Of a stretch of DNA of 64,000 bases, positions 14,484 to 28,276 are shown in pieces. A model generated the notes under the pieces. The model did no database searches, had not been told where the DNA came from, and saw only the letters and a program-made list of their open reading frames with translations. Source of the stretch: Ancistrus triradiatus (Eukaryota; Chordata; Actinopteri; Siluriformes; Loricariidae). Numbering within the stretch: position 1 is the first letter of the stretch; each line of letters begins with the position of its first letter. Made by a program: the position numbers and the translations under genes. The stretch lies in assembly GCA_025084515.1 (NCBI GenBank), contig JAJAGP010001655.1:107338-171337 (forward strand), read 5' to 3'.

Positions 14484-17400
14484 CCATTTATATTTTTACT
14501 TTCATGTCCCCCTGTAAAGTATTTTTGTTCGTCTCTTACCAGAGCGTCCTCGATATGCAGAGAGTTGGGACTTTGAGGTCTTGGGCTCCTCGTTTCTGCA
14601 GTTTGACCTGAGTTTGGGTTGCAGCAAGGCCGTGACCCCGGCTAACGGAGTGCACCTGGAGTTCTCTACGGACCTCGGTCACCGCTGGAAGCTGCTCACC
14701 CCGGAGTGTGTTCCTCCCACTATTGGATGTGCAGAATACACCCAGAGCTCCATCTACAGCACTCCTCAGTGCTCCCACTGGAGACGGGTCACTGTTTACC
14801 TGCCCAGTACTGCCATGTATGCCATGTACACTTTTAATAAGATAGCATGACGTTCTAATATGATTCTCATCTGTAGAGCGACTTCTGTTTTATCATAGTT
14901 CTGCCAGAACGAGGTTCCGCTGGATCCAGCATCACTTCACCCCTGGTGCAGATAGCTGGGCACTGGATAATGTCCTTCTGGCACCGGGTTGCCCATGGAT
15001 GTGCTCTGGACATGGCCTATGTGAAAATGGACGCTGTGTGTAAGTATAACTCTAAATATGATAAACATTTTAATTAACATAGGAAATTTGACAGCTATTG
15101 TAATCACTTTATTACTCTTTATCCCTTTTTGTTCTGCCCCATTAACAGGTGTGACAGAGGTTACGGAGGGGCACACTGTGTGCCCCTGGTGGCACTGCCC
15201 TCTCTTCTAAAGGAAGATTTTAATGAGAACCTGGAGACAGAGACCTGGCCTGAGGTGTATGGGGCAGAACGGGGCACACTTAGTGGAGAGCCTCTGAAAT
15301 CAGGCACATCTCTCATCTTTAAAGGGGTTAGTATGTACTGGGTGGGGTTTGGTTCAGGCTCAGGTGTGATACCTAAGCTAAGAGCAAAGCAGGTAGGTAG
15401 GTCCTTAATTACGAAGCATGTCAGAAATGTGTGTTTCGAAAATTCAGAAATAGTACATCCTGTCCATTTAGGATTCTCTCCAATAATGATTTATTATCTT
15501 TATTATAAAGTGCCCTATTTGTAAGTCAGGCCAAGGCTGCAGTTTCAGGTATTAAGTATTTTAAGTCACTATCTGAATGAAAAGCTCCTTAGTCCACGTG
15601 CATGTGTTTAATCCTTATTTACAGTTGGAATTAAGAGCGATTAACACATGCAAAAGCCTCATTTAGTTTTTATGTACAGTATAAGTGTGTAGTGACTGTT
15701 CTCCTTTATGTTCGAGTTATCCTTGTTTCTTTACATTTGCATCCTGTCTGTGTGTTAGGAGGGACTGCGAATGCTGGTTTCACGGGATCTGGACTGTACA
15801 AACACGTTGTTCATCCAATTCTCATTTAAATTCATCACTAAAGGTGGTGTATGTCTAAATCGTACAGCTAATGTGTTTATTTAATGTGCTTATAAACTTT
15901 TGTCATTGCTCTGTGTGTGTGTGTGTGTGTGTGTCTGCAGGTGTCCCTGAGCGTTCTCACTCCGTTTTGCTGCAGTATTCGGTGAATGGAGGGATTAGCT
16001 GGCTGTTGTTGGATGAATTCTACTTTCCTACCTCTACTGATACCTTGTTCCTGCATGTCCCGCTGCCCCCCACTGCTCAGACTAATTCTACACGATTCAG
16101 GCTGTGGCAGCCGTACAACAACGGTCTGAACACACAACACCAACAAAATACTGTGGAATTGGTATTAGAATAACATTTATAATATTATATTTCTTTTTAA
16201 AGTCAAAGTCAAAGTCTAGTTTAAGACGAAACAGGTCCAGACGAAACATTTTATTTTTTCAGACAAAGATACAGAACTTGACGGACAGAGGTGATTTGGA
16301 TTCTTCTAGTAGACGCTTCCTCATATTGGAGAGAAGCAACAACAGAACTAAAACCCTGTTATTATTTGATAATGGCACAAACGATCATAAAGGAGAGGAT
16401 AAAGGATTTTTTGTTAATGTTGTTGTTGTCTTTAAATGTGTACATGCTGAGTGAAGCCTTTAGCCTGAGTACATGCCTTTAGTCAGCATTTGAAGATAGT
16501 ATTCAACCTTTCGGACATCCGGCGTTGAGCCAAACCAGATTTATTTCTGTATCTCTCTTTATAATGGATCATTAACTCTTTATTAAAGCAGCTTTATTAA
16601 AATATAGATCCACAGCTCTAACAGAGCAAGCCTAGGGTAACAGTGGCAAGGAAAATCCCTAAATGTTATAAAAAAGACTCAAGGGCCAAGACTCAAGAAG
16701 AAACCCAACCTGCTTACAGCCTAGATGTTATATGCAAGAAATATGTGTAAGAATTATATTAAAAAGTGTTAGATATAACACACTTTTCCCATATGTTAGA
16801 GTTCTTTCCAAAACAACAAATCAACGTTCAGTTTATATTTAAGTAATAGAACACAAGACCTGTTCCGTAGATCATCATACTCAGCACATTAATAAGGTTA
16901 GAGCTTTTGAGTTACGATTCACAATCAAAAACTCTAAATAAAACCTTTCTCATCCAGTATTCACTCCAAATCGTATTCAATCGAATATTTAAAAGTGAGA
17001 ATAGATAATAGTACATTACTAAACTTATTGATTTCTCTATTTATTGTAAACCATACTACTCACTTATATAAGGTAAAGAGCTGATGCAACCTTCATCATT
17101 CCTCAGTGACTCACACTACAGCCCAGAGATTGAATTCTGTTTATTTTGTACCAGGTATTAAGGCCTGGTTTGTCATTATCTGATTTCACAGGTAAGAAGG
17201 ACGAGGTTTGGGTGATTGATGATCTCATAATTGACGGAAGCTCGATGAACGACTCTCCAGTACTATCAGAGGATTTTGAGGGAGGCCCTCAGATACTGAA
17301 CTGGCTGTTCTACTCAGGGGGTAACATTAGCCCTTACTGTCCGAACCAGAAAGCCACCCTGTGAGTTATCCCCGTGTTTTACATTATTAGCAGTCCATCT

Positions 17401-20400
17401 ACAGTTTATAGTTTCTTAATTACTGTGCTTCCTGTGTACAGGGAGGAGGACCTGGCCATGGTTTTTCTGTCCAGTGAAGTGGGAGAACATTCAATCACTA
17501 CTCGAGATATCAATGTAAATGAGAACACGATTATTCAGTTTGAGGTACGATTTCATATGATTAAGCTCAAATTCCAGCCTAAAAAATGGTCACTCCCATT
17601 AATCAAGTACGTAGTATTTTTGAGAATTATTAAATCACATTTCGATTTATAGATCAACGTAGGCTGTACGACCGAGAGCTCTTCCTCAAACCCTGTGAGA
17701 CTCGAGTTCTCCAGGGACTACGGCGTGACATGGCTCCTCTTAGTTCCACTATGTGCTGGAAGTCCAACAGCCAGCTCCTTCTGCTCGACTGATCTCCACC
17801 CGGCTAGTATCTACTACGCTGGCACCATGAAAGGATGGCGCAGGGAGGTCATTCACCTGGGCAGACTGCGCCTGTGTGGGTCAGTAAAGGCAAAGCAAAG
17901 AGAGCAGTTTGTTTTTAGTACATACAACAGAGTCTGAAAGTGTGTCGCTCATAACCTTGCAGGTTGGTACGATTTCGCTGGTACCAGGGCTTCTATCCAG
18001 CTGGCACGGCTCCTCCCACCTGGGCTCTCAACAACGTTTATATCGGTCCTCAGTGCCAAGACATGTGTAGTGGTCATGGATCATGTTTGAGGGGCACACA
18101 CTGCGAGTGTGACCCCGGTTACTCCGGTCCAGTGTGCTCTGTTCCAGATGTTCCAAACCCAGACTTCCTGAAAGAAGATTTTGAAGGTACAGATGTTTGA
18201 AAACTTAAAAATCTTACTGTATGCTCTGCCCAAATGTTTGTACAGTATTAAAGTTTATTAAAGTCTCCGTTACTCTTAAAGACGGTGCTCTGGAAGCTCT
18301 GGAGAATTTCGGGTTGTTGAGTGGAGGAAAGCCTTCCAGAAAGTGTGGTATGATGGCCAGCGGAAACCACCTGTTTTTCAGTGAGGACGGATTACGCATT
18401 TTAGAAACCACAGATATGGACCTGTCTAACGCCAGGTAAGTCGAACTGCCCAGATCAGAACAGAGCAAGAAACCTGAGATTAATGCAAGACTTAAAGCGC
18501 AAATATGTGTTAAAACTAAATGAATATTTTCTCCCCTCTATCCATACCTCTCTATCATCATGTGCACAGTGTAGGATCATTTATTGAGGTCCAGAATGGT
18601 TGTGTTTTTATTTTTCACAGGTTTGTGCAGTTCTTTTTGCGGTTAGGATGTGGTAAAGCCGCCCCTGATCCACGTTCCCAGCCAGTGCTGCTGCAGTTCT
18701 CGGTGAACGGAGGATTATCCTGGAGCTTACTGCAGGAGTTCCTCTACAGCAACAACAGCAACCAGGCTCACCTGGTGGCCCTGGAGATCCCACTGCGAGC
18801 CCGCACTACCGAAACACGTCTGCGCTGGTGGCAACCATCTGAAAACGGCCACTATCACAGCCCCTGGGTGATTGATAAGGTAAGAATATCCTAACTTATT
18901 TTCTATTTTTTTGGAGTATGTGTTTTCAGAAACAGCTCATGAATATTACGAGTATTGCGGTGTGCTGATGTGAGTTTAGGTGGTAGTGGGTGGCAGTGCC
19001 AGCGGCTGGGGTCCACTGGAGGATGACTTCTCCTCGCCAGATGCCCGCTCTTGGCTGCTTCACCCAGGTGGCACACGCATGCCCGTGTGCGGCTCTGATG
19101 GTGAGGCCTTCGCTTTCATTGAGAAATCAAACACGCGCTACAGCGTCACCACTGATATTAACGTAAGTCAGGACGCCGTCATCCAGTTCGACTTCTCTGC
19201 TTCCTGCTCCGTCACGTCCTCCTGTTACTGTAAGAAAACCGCAACATACTCGAGTCGACATTAATTCATCATTCAAACACACCTTTCAGAATTTAAACAG
19301 GTACGTATACCTGTGTGTGTGCAGCTGTGGAACTGGAGTACTCTCTGGACCTGGGCCTGACCTGGCAGCCTCTCATTAGGGACTGTTTACCCTCCAGTCC
19401 TGACTGTTCCTCCTTCACACTCCAGAGACTTTTAATGTCAGACACCTACAACAAATGGGGCCGAGTTACCTTACCCGTGCCACCCTACGCCAGGTAAAGT
19501 CATGTTCTCTACAGTAGGGTGTAAGTACGTCCACAGAAATCTGTAAGTACTTTGTAAGAGAGAGTCAAAGATCCTGTTTGTTAGGTCTTCAGCCACTCGA
19601 TTCCGCTGGCTCCAGCAGGCCCCCTTTGACAAGCAGCAAACCTGGGCTTTGGATAACCTCTACATCGGAGACGGCTGTCCTGAAATGTGCTCGGGTCACG
19701 GTCACTGCAAGCAGAACTCCTGTCTGTGAGTAAACAGCCTTTCCTCTGCGAATACGGCTTCATAAACTCCCATGGCACAAAATGTGTTTTATTGTTCTCT
19801 TCCCTTTTCTCAGGTGTGATCAGGGCTGGGGCGGTGTACACTGTGACGAGGTCCTGCTGCCGCTTCTGTCCCAGCTAAAGGATAGTTTTAGCCGTGCGCC
19901 CTCACTCAGGCACTGGAACATGCTGACTGGGGGGAAACCAAGTGCTGTTTGTGGAGCTGTGGCATCAGGGGCAGCCCTGCACTTTAGCGGGGTATGACTA
20001 TAAACACCTTTATGGATTACGATTAGAATGAATTAGAATGATTGCTCGGACCCAGGGACCAGCAGCCAGAGCATCAGACTCCCACAAAAAATCAGCAATT
20101 CTGTCCAAATTAAATTATATTGTGGAAGCTGTACACAGAGCTCATTCTCTTTTGACAAAACTCTCTTAAAATCTATCTTACAAAATCACAGCTTAGCAGA
20201 ATTCCCTAAAGTTTTTTAGGTGTTGAAGGTTAAACATACACCAGAGACTGTGGTGGCTTGGTCTACCTTCATCCCGGTCGAAGAGCTTTCCATCACTAGG
20301 GTTAGCAAACATGGCAAACAAACTTAATTGTGACATATGTCTGCAAGCTTCAGTGTTAGTCACCTACACTTTGAGCTCTTACTGAAGCTCTACCAGATCT

Positions 20401-23400
20401 AGAAGATTTTGCACATCTAAGTCTGTGCAAAGCAAGTTTGGGTTTGTCTCTGCTTGTAGGTTTTATGAAGTTCTCACTGTAAATGCCAAAAAAAGCTATG
20501 TAAACTATTTAATCAAACATTTTAACATAACCATATTTCTATGTTTGTTTCATGAACAGCTCTGCACTCGACAGCTGGTGACTGTAGATCTAAACCTGAC
20601 CAGCGCTGAGTTTGTCCAGTTCTACTTCATGTTTGGCTGCATGTCCCCACCGACCAAACGAAACCAGGGTGTGTTACTGGAGTTCAGTCTGAACGGGGGC
20701 ATCAGCTGGAGTTTGCTGACAGAGATGTTCTATGATCAGTACAGAAAACCAGGGTACAGATCATTTTGGACACATAGTTATAACATCCAATTCTGACATC
20801 TTTGTAAAAAACAGAAATACTGGAGCTACATTCTGTATATTTAGGCTTTAAGTATTTTCTTCAGGTTTGTGAACGTGCTCTTGCCACCCGTTGCCCGGGC
20901 AGTGGGTGTGCGGTTGCGCTGGTGGCAGCCACAGCATGACGGAGTGGACAGTGCGGACTGGGCGCTGGACAATGTGCTTATCTCCGGATTAGGAAGCCCT
21001 GCTGAGATCGCTGATACCTTTGGGGGTGTTGGTCTGCCTAATCATGAGAGGACTCCAGCTGATGCTACATCGCCTGGCCACTTTAGCACTGAAACCCAGG
21101 ACGAGGAGAACAGCTTAGGTGTGAAACATGCACACACACACAATACAAAATACAGTATTAAACATCACTGGTGACCTGGTAGCAGTGGTTTATCTGCAGA
21201 TCATGACTTAAGTATCACTGACAATATGTTTCTAATTATCAGCAAAACTAACAGTTGGTTTAGCCCTAACTGGAGCAACATGTAGCTTCTCATTTTTTAT
21301 ATGTAATGAGATGAATCCCAAAGATGAACGCAACTACTGATGCAAATAAACGTTGTGACATAAGATTCTCAAAACCATGCCGAGGTAAATGTCAAGTCAA
21401 GTCAAATTTATTTATATAGCGCTCTTTACAACATAGCATTGTCTCAAAGCAGCTTTACAAAAATATTGCCTCAATGCCCTAGTTGAGCGAGCCTGAGGCG
21501 ACAGTGGCAAGGAAACGCTCCCCAAACCTTACAGGGAAGAAACCTTGGGAGGACCAAGACTCAAATAGGGACCCATCCTCCTTGGGCAGCCTGGATGTTA
21601 AATACAATAATTTAAAAAATATATGTAAAAAATACCCTATGTAAAATTACAATAGAATAATATATAGGCTAAGATGAATGGAAATAAAAAAAAATAGAAA
21701 ATAAAACCTATGGCATATACAGTTGAGTGAGTATGGAAGAGTTACTGTAGGTTTTTGTGTCCTGGAAGTTATTACCCTCTGATGGGTACTGAGTAATGAT
21801 ATGAGGACTGGAACTTGTGCCCTAATCAAAACCAAATCAAATATGCAACTCTTTTTTTTTGGCCGGGCAGTGTAGTTAAACCATAGATGGGTTACGGAGA
21901 TACTAACACTTAATATAAACTCTGAAAGTCTCAAAGCTACAGCCTTCTGCAGAAAGAGGAGCGCTCCGTTTTATCCTGTGACTTGCAGGACATTTGTTTG
22001 GCCAGATTGCAAGCATGTCACTGAATTAATCACGGAATTTATTAACATAATCCAAAACATGTCTGCTGACTTTAGGTTTTTTTGACTCAGTAGACTCCTT
22101 TACTACTTTCTCTGGGCTGTGTGTTGAATATCCTGTGTCCCATTTCAAAATTCTATCCACTGTAGGTAACATTACTACAAAAATAAAAGACCTGGTGCCC
22201 ATAAACGGCAGTTCTGTGATTTTATGGCCATTGCACTCCATGAGAATCATCCACAAACCTGTCCTATCCTCACCAAGGCCCTCAGATGGTCACCGAAATC
22301 TGTAATAGGCACTTTTCTTTGTTGGATCTTTCTTTTGGACCCAGTTGTTCTAAAATGCTGCATTTCTACAAATTAAGTAACTATTACCAACCTATTTTAC
22401 AGTGGTGCTTGAAAGTTTGTGAACTCTTTAGAATTTTCTATATTTCTGCATAAATATGACCTAAAACATCATCAGATTTCCTAAAGTCCTAAAAGCAGAT
22501 AAAGAGAACCCAATTACACAAATGAGACAAAAATATTATACTTGGTCATTTATTTACTGAGGAAAATGATCCAATATTACATATTAGTAAGTGGCAAAAG
22601 TATGTGAGCCTTTGCTTTCAGTATCTGGTCTGACCCCCCTGTGCAGCAATAACTGCAGCTAGACATTTCTTGTAGCTGTTGATCAGTCCTGCTCACCGGC
22701 TTGGAGGAATTTTAGCCCATTCCTCCGTACAGAACAGCTTCAGCTCTGGGATGTTGGTGGGTTTCCTCACATTAGCTGCTTGCTTCAGGTCCTTCCACAG
22801 CATTTCCATTGGATTAAGGTCAGGACTTTGGCTTGGCCATTCCAAAACATGAACTTTATTCTTCTGTAACCATTCTTTGATGGAACGGCTTGTGTGCTTA
22901 GGGTCGTTGTCTTGCTGCATGACCCACCTTCTCTTGAGATTCAGTTCATGGACAGATGTCCTGACATTTTCCTTTAGAATTCTGTGATATTATTCAGAAT
23001 TCATTGTTTCATCAGTGATGGCTAGCCGTCCTGCCCAGATGCAGCAAAACAGGCCCAAACCCTGATACTACCACCACCACCATGTTTCACATATGGGATA
23101 AGGTTCTTATGAGCATGGAATGCAGTGTTTTTCTTTCTCTAAACATAACACTTTTCTTTTAAACCCAAAAAACTTCTATTTTGGTCTCATCCGTCCACAA
23201 AACATTCTTCCAATAGCCTTCTGGCTCGTCCACGTGATCTTTAGCAAACTGCAGACGAAGCAGCAATGTTCTTTTTGGAGAGCAGTGGCTTTCTCCTCCT
23301 TGCAGCCCTGCCATGCACACCATTGTTGTTCAGTTGTTTCTTCCTGATGGTTGGACTCATGAACATTAACATTAGCCAATGTGAGAGAGGCCTTCAGTTT

Positions 23401-26400
23401 GCTTAGAAGTTACCCTGGGGTCCTTTATGACCTCACCAACTATTACACACCTTGTCTTGGAGTGATCTTTGTTGGTCAGCCACTCCTGGGGAGGGTAACA
23501 ATGGTCTTGAATTTCCTCCATTTTTACACAATCTGTCTGACTGTGGATTGGTGGAGTCCAAACTCTTTAGAGATGGTTTTGTAACCTTTTCCAGCCTGAT
23601 GAGCATCAACAACTCTTTTTCTGAGCTCCTCAGAAATCTCCTTTGTTCGTGCTATGATACACTTCCACAAACATGTGTTGTGAAGAGCAGACTTTGATAG
23701 ATCCCTGTTCTTTAAATAAAACAGGGTGCCCACTCACAACTGATTGGCATCCCATTGATTGAAAACACCTGGCTTTAATTTCACCTTCAAATTAACCGGT
23801 AATCCTAGAGGTTCACATACTTTTTCCACTCACTAATATGTAATATTGGATCATTTTCCTCAGTAAATAAATGACCAATATTTTTGTCTCATTTGTGTAA
23901 CTGGGTTCTCTTTATCTACTTTTAGGACTTGTGTGAAAATCAGATGATGTTTTAGGTCATATTTATGCAGAAATATAGAAAAATCTAAAGGGTTCACAAA
24001 CTTTCAAAGCACCACTGTATATTACTCCCACAGTAAGTGAACACTGGCTGTTCTCTGAGGATTGCTCGGTACAGCACTTCTGCCACTCGCCCGACGGTGT
24101 AATGCTGTGTGGGAATGTGGACAGTCAGGAGGTTTATACAGTAACACGGGACATCGTACCAGGGAGGAACTGGGTCATGAACTTTAAGGTCGGTGCATAA
24201 CAGTCTTTTACTACTGCTATCAGTATATTATTCTAAACTGTGCCGTTATGTAAAGTTAAAGACTTTATTTGTAGTTTCATTGTCAGTAATCTGTGTGTTT
24301 TTTGTTTTTTTGTTTTTTTGCAGGTTGCAGTCGGATGCGGCGTTCCTGAGAAGCCTGCAGAGAGGCAGGTCCACGTCCAGTATTCGGTGGACTTTGGTGT
24401 GTCGTGGAAGTACCTGGTCTCTCAGTGCCTTCCTGCTAACCCTCGCTGTGGAGGACAGGTCTCACAGCCTTCTGTCTTCTTCCCTGCTGAAGGCTGGAAA
24501 AGAGCCATCTACCCTCTGCCTGAGAGCCTCGCAGGAACGTAAGAACTGCCACATGTGGTTTGTAGTGTGGCGTTCAGAAAAAAATCTAACAAACAGGGAA
24601 AATGCAATCAGTTTGGTTAGATTTTAGTTTATATTGCGTACTGAAGAAAAGCTACACTACATGGACAAAATGTCTTGATGCATGCTCAATATTTCAGGTA
24701 AGAAAATCCCAAGATAAAACAGTGCACCTGCCTTTGTCTGCTGGAAGGATGATGATGTTCTGCATCTAAGGTTGAATCTCAGGTGGTTCCTGTAGTCAGC
24801 CATCTTACGAGCCGTTTGTCAAGTCAAGTCAAGTCAGATCTATATATATAGCGCTTTTTACAATGGAGTATTGTCTCAAAGCAACTTTACAAGTTTAGAT
24901 AATCTCCTAATAACTACGTCCAATCCCAAATTGAGCAAGCCTAGGGCGACAGTGGCAAGGAAAAACTCCCTGAGTTATAGGAAGAAACCTTAGGAGGACC
25001 AAGACTCAAAAAGGGACCCAACCTCCTTGGGCGGCGTAGATGATAAATCTAAGGGCGAAACTAAAGTAATGGAGTCATAGTTCGAATAAAATGTGAAGTA
25101 TTAAGTGGCCCAGGTATGGTGGGGCTGGATCTGATGACGGAAGCAGCTTGACTGGAGCTACAGCAGATGAACATCATGTGTGGGGCCAGAACTGCCGGAA
25201 CACAGCTCGAAGAGAAAACAGAAAATGTAATTAGTTATTGATTAAGAGCACAGGGTCTATTAACAATCACTGATGCCATGTCAATCACTGATGCCAAGTG
25301 TAGCATGAGACCCCGGCAGCATTAGCTATAGCAGCATAGCTAGAAAGAGGAGAACTGGTAGGAAACACAGCCAAGAGGGATCACATGAGACATTGGCAAC
25401 CCCACGGGAGGCAGAAGACAGCAACCCAATGTCTCTGATCACCATAAGACTCTTTGACTATGAACCCCCCCAGCTCTGCCCTTATTCTAAGGCAAGGATG
25501 CATGATTCAAGATCACGAGAGACCGAAGCCCCAGTTCAGCCAGACCGCCCACTCGACACTCCCCCCGCTAACGGACAAGGCAGGCAGGCAAGACATGACC
25601 CCAGACTCCGGCCCCAGTGACCCAAGCCATGCATCCTGGTCTAAATCTAGTCAAAAGCCTGCGTAAATAGGTATGTCTTTAGCATAGACTTAAAACTTTG
25701 GAGAGTGTCTGAATCTCGAACGAAAGTGGGAAGTTTATTCCATAGTTGGGGGGCCATGTATGAGAAAGCCTTTCCCCCTGCTGTGACTTTTTTAATTCTA
25801 AGGAACTAAAAGAAGTCCTGCACACCCTGCGAACGAAGTAGACGAGTTTGGATTGTTAAAACTCTAAGAGGTCACTCAGATAATGTGGGGCCAGGCCATG
25901 TAGAGCTTTATAGGTTATAAGAAGTATTTTGTAAATCAATGGCCGGAATTTGACTGGTAACCAGTGCAGTGATGATAGAACAGGAGTGATATGATCAAAT
26001 TTTCTAGTTCGAGTTAGCAACTCGGGCAGCTGCATTCTGAAAACTAACTGAAGTTTATTTATAGATTTACTAGAGCATCCAGTAAGTAAGGGCGTTACAG
26101 TAATCCAACCTTGAGGTTTATAAACGCATGAACAAGTTTTTTTCTGCATCATTAAAGGAGAGGATATTTCTAAGTTTAGCGATATTTACGTAATTGAAAA
26201 GAAAGCCATTCGAGTGATGCTGCTAATGTGTGCATCAAAGGAGAGATCTGAATCAAATGTGACATCTAAGTTTTTTACAGACGGACTGGGCAATACTGGG
26301 ACAGTCCATCTAGATTTAGGATAGATGTAGCCAACCTGTCCTCTCACAGCCTTGGGTCCCACTAATAGAACCTCAGTTTTTTATCTGAGTTAAGTAAGAG

Positions 26401-28244
26401 AAAATTAAATAACATCCAATCTTTTATTCCTTTACACAGTCCTTGATTTTGTTGATTGTAAGGCTGTCATTAGGTTTGGCTGATATGTACAGCTGTGTAT
26501 CATCTGCATAGCAGTGGAAATTAATGCCATGTTTACGAATAACTGAGCCTAGTGGCAGCATGTACAGAGAGAATAAAAGCGGGCCAAGCACTGACCCCTG
26601 AGGCACGCCATACTTTCACTTTTGAGAGCTTAGACCTTAGATTATTATATGAACAAACTGGTACCAGTCAGTTAAGTAGGATTTAAACCAAGAAAGTGCT
26701 GATCCCTTAATACCTACAGTATTTTCTAGTCTGTTTAGTAAAACATCATGATCTATAGTGTCAAATGCTGCACTTAAATCTAACAGAACAAGAAAAAAAC
26801 ACACTCCCTTATCTGAGGACATTAACAAGTCATTTAGTACCCTAATTAATGCTGTTTCAGTACTATGTGGGGCCTGAAGCCAGACTGGAAATGTTTCATA
26901 AATTTCATTCCTTTGGAGGTAACTGCAGAGCTGCTGATAGACGGCTTTTTCTAAGATTTTGGACAGAAACGGTAGATTTGAAATTGGTCTATAATTACAT
27001 ATCACACAAGGGTCAAGATTGGCTTTTTTAATCAGTGGTTTGGTAACGGCAGACTTAAAGGATTTGGGCACATAACCTAAGGTAAGGGATGAATTTAAAA
27101 ATAACTAACACTGGCTCTATAACACTAGGTAATGCTTGTTTGAGTAGACGTGTAGGAATTGGATCTAATAAACATGTTGATGACTTAGACAAGCGGATCA
27201 GTGTGGATAGTTTCAGTATTAGTAATTGGGGTAAAAGATTCTAATCTTGATTTACAGCTCATTAAATAGATGTCTTCACTAGTGTTTTTTATGCCTAATG
27301 TTTTTCTATCTTATCATTAAAGAAAGTCATGAAATCATTACTGTTAAAATACACAGAATGGGAGAGTCAACTTTCTGTGGGGGGTTTTGTTAATTTGGAG
27401 ACTGTATTAAAGAGAAATCTTGGATTATTCTTACTTTTCTCTATGATTGAAGAGAAGTATGCAGCTTTAGCTTTAGTGAGGGCATGCTTATACTCTGCCA
27501 TGCTGTCCCTCCATACAAAAAATTAAAAACCTCCAATTTACTGTGTCTCCACTTGCGCTCTAAATGCCGTGTTCTTTGCTTTAAGGTACGGGTGTGGTCA
27601 TTATACCATGGTGCTAGCCTTTTTTCCCTAATGCGTTTGACCCTAGCAGGGGCAGTCGTGTCCAGGGTTGAGCGAAGCACACATTCTAATTGGTCATTTA
27701 CACACTCAAGATGATTGATCTCTGTAGGTGTATTAAATTTAAAGTCTGGTAGGTTTTCAATAAACGCAGCTGGAGTAGCAGATGTGATAGTGCGCTTGGT
27801 GTGATAACGAGCAGAAGGATTTTATTTATTAGAGATAGCTCAATACTAAAAGATAGTGATCTGAAATCGAATCACTTTGCGGGAAAACATCAAGGTTATC
27901 TATATTGATACCAAATGTTAAATATTAGATCTAAAGTATGATTACATTACAAGCGGTGGGTTGGTCCCATCACATTCTGAGTGATACCCATGGATTCTAG
28001 ATGGACTCGAAAGCTATTTTAAGTGGATCCTGCTCATTGTCAAAGTGAATATTTAAATCACCTACAATTAAAGCCTTATCTGTTGACAGTAGTAAGCAGG
28101 AAAGAAAGTTAGCAAATTCCCTGATGAAATTCTGAATAGGGACCAGGAGGGGGCAGTAAATAGTGATAAGCTGAAAAGAGTGTGGTTTTGGCTTCCATAA
28201 GGATGGATCAGTCACATTAAGAATCAGTATTTCAAAAGAATTAG

Positions 28245-28276
<32 letters not shown>

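Larger units (their letters stand above)
12821..17261 (+). other. reln: Reelin repeat 4
   Basis: Exons 12754-12948 (from FHDKFDG), 14543-14816, 14899-15039, 15149-15326, 15759-15843, 15941-16123 and the start of 17192-17360. The first intron holds the giant GT-rich block. Asp boxes are FSTDLGHRW and YSVNGGISW. The EGF module spans exons 14899 and 15149 and reads CSGHGLC, then CVCDRGYGGAHC. Exon 15941 (183 nt, a multiple of three) has a (GT)n tract in its acceptor, and skipping it would keep the frame. The donor after 16123 (AACG|gtctga) is weak, but the protein join to GKKDEVW matches mammals. Confidence 0.88.

Noticed and set aside
13037..14611. Open frames of 200-519 aa on both strands across the GT block
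   Set aside because: Their content is only alternating Cys/Val or His/Thr from (GT)n/(AC)n; long frames without stops are expected in such sequence.
22026..22256. 76-aa - strand frame just outside the Tc1 element
   Set aside because: No recognised domain, no splice context fitting reelin and AT-rich surroundings; probably chance or an old repeat.
23120..23733. + strand open frames such as the one starting MQCFSFSKHNT
   Set aside because: Antisense of the Tc1 transposase on the - strand; the same phrases occur in all copies of the family.
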